Positions 63,701 to 64,000 of a stretch of 64,000 nucleotides of DNA are shown here, one piece after another (the stretch's first letter is position 1; every line of letters begins with the position of its first letter). Source of the stretch: a bacterium (lineage in GTDB: Bacteria; Armatimonadota; Chthonomonadetes; Chthonomonadales; Chthonomonadaceae); contig JAJZFJ010000043.1 in NCBI GenBank assembly GCA_021805395.1, positions 1 to 64,000 of the forward strand, written 5' to 3'. Under the pieces are notes generated by a model. It saw only the letters and a list, made by a program, of their open reading frames with translations, had not been told where the DNA came from and made no database searches. A program made the translations under genes and the position numbers.

Positions 63701-64000
63701 CTTTCTTTTCATGGGTGCTTTTGCAATGGCAGTACATGGGACACTGCGAGCCACAGGAGATATGCATCTGTGGGTTAGTACTGAACCTGAGAGTGCAGCA
63801 CGAATCTTATAAGCATTACAGGAGTGTGGTGCACCTATGCAGGATATCTCAGAAACAGATTTTATTGCAGGCGACACCGTTCTTGAAACCGGCAATGCTC
63901 CCAGACGTATCGACATACTAACATCAATTGACGGTGTGGATTATAGTTCGGCAGGTCTAAATAGAATAATTGTTGAAGTTAGTGAAATGAGAATTCCAGT
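63648..64000 (+). pseudogene. Nucleotidyltransferase-like gene broken by an in-frame stop (3' end outside window)
   Basis: From ATG at 63648 the frame reads DILSSFISAEVDFLFMGAFAMAVHG, RATGDMHLWVS and PESAARIL, then TAA at 63810-63812, then continues in the same frame as ALQECGAPMQDISETDF and RRIDILTSIDGVDY to the window edge. Intact relatives run through this point, so a single substitution made the stop. The catalytic D-x-D reads D-M-H, a second sign of decay. The family is the MNT/DUF6036-like nucleotidyltransferase fold. Confidence 0.75.

Noticed and set aside
1-64000. CRISPR array, rRNA operon, prophage or insertion sequence
   Set aside because: No regularly spaced repeats, no rRNA core sequences, and no transposase, integrase or phage structural genes were seen in the window.

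Overview
The window reads as an ordinary chromosomal segment of a diderm, non-phototrophic bacterium of about 45% GC. Support for a diderm comes from an mreBCD cluster followed by a predicted outer-membrane beta-barrel protein, and from several exported propeller and lipoproteins. A Spo0H-like sigma factor, a zinc-ribbon S14, an SbcD of the 'SIDIF' subtype and an EF-G2-like GTPase together resemble Armatimonadota or neighbouring phyla. That placement is inference from family resemblance only. There is no rRNA, prophage, CRISPR array or recognisable insertion sequence.

Left part (1-26.9 kb): a partial Ser/Thr phosphatase; a fused E1 alpha-beta 2-oxoacid dehydrogenase; trxB followed by a degenerate phosphoesterase/PQQ-propeller protein; guaB; a secreted alpha/beta hydrolase; mreB-mreC-mreD-DUF3187; a LigB-type dioxygenase; an M42 peptidase; a GT2 glycosyltransferase; a SigH-like sigma factor; glutamate dehydrogenase with a strong terminator; a 1.3-kb gene-poor island with structured repeats; a second PQQ-propeller protein; and a phosphate-transport operon (pstS, fused pstC-pstA, a BON lipoprotein, pstB) behind a candidate Pho box.

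Middle part (27-45 kb): a membrane-anchored thioredoxin-like protein; a tightly overlapping chain of APC permease, STAS-Usp fusion, nadC and birA; a convergent set of Trm112-like protein, aroQ and an aspartic-protease-like protein; sbcD-sbcC; a low-complexity small protein; an HD-GYP, NamZ-like, PfkB-kinase operon; a small membrane protein; and hemL.

Right part (45-63 kb, all minus strand): tRNA-Tyr and tRNA-Thr behind a good promoter, tuf, an intrinsic terminator, then S10-L3-L4-L23-L2-S19-L22-S3-L16-L29-S17-L14-L24-L5, an EF-G2-like GTPase inserted between L5 and S14 and flanked by structured non-coding DNA, then S14-S8-L6-L18-S5-L30-L15-secY-adk-map-infA. The usual S13-S11-S4-rpoA-L17 genes do not follow. 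Several ribosomal proteins carry long low-complexity extensions (S17 N-terminal; L22, L16 and S3 C-terminal), and the L22 and L16 tails share a near-identical block. The window ends in a two-gene pair whose second gene, a nucleotidyltransferase, is broken by an in-frame stop.

No single feature is clearly a new system. The strongest leads are the EF-G2 cassette inside the ribosomal operon, the shared ribosomal-protein tails, an SbcD lacking its catalytic histidine motif, the PstC-PstA fusion operon, and the permease/STAS-Usp pair.
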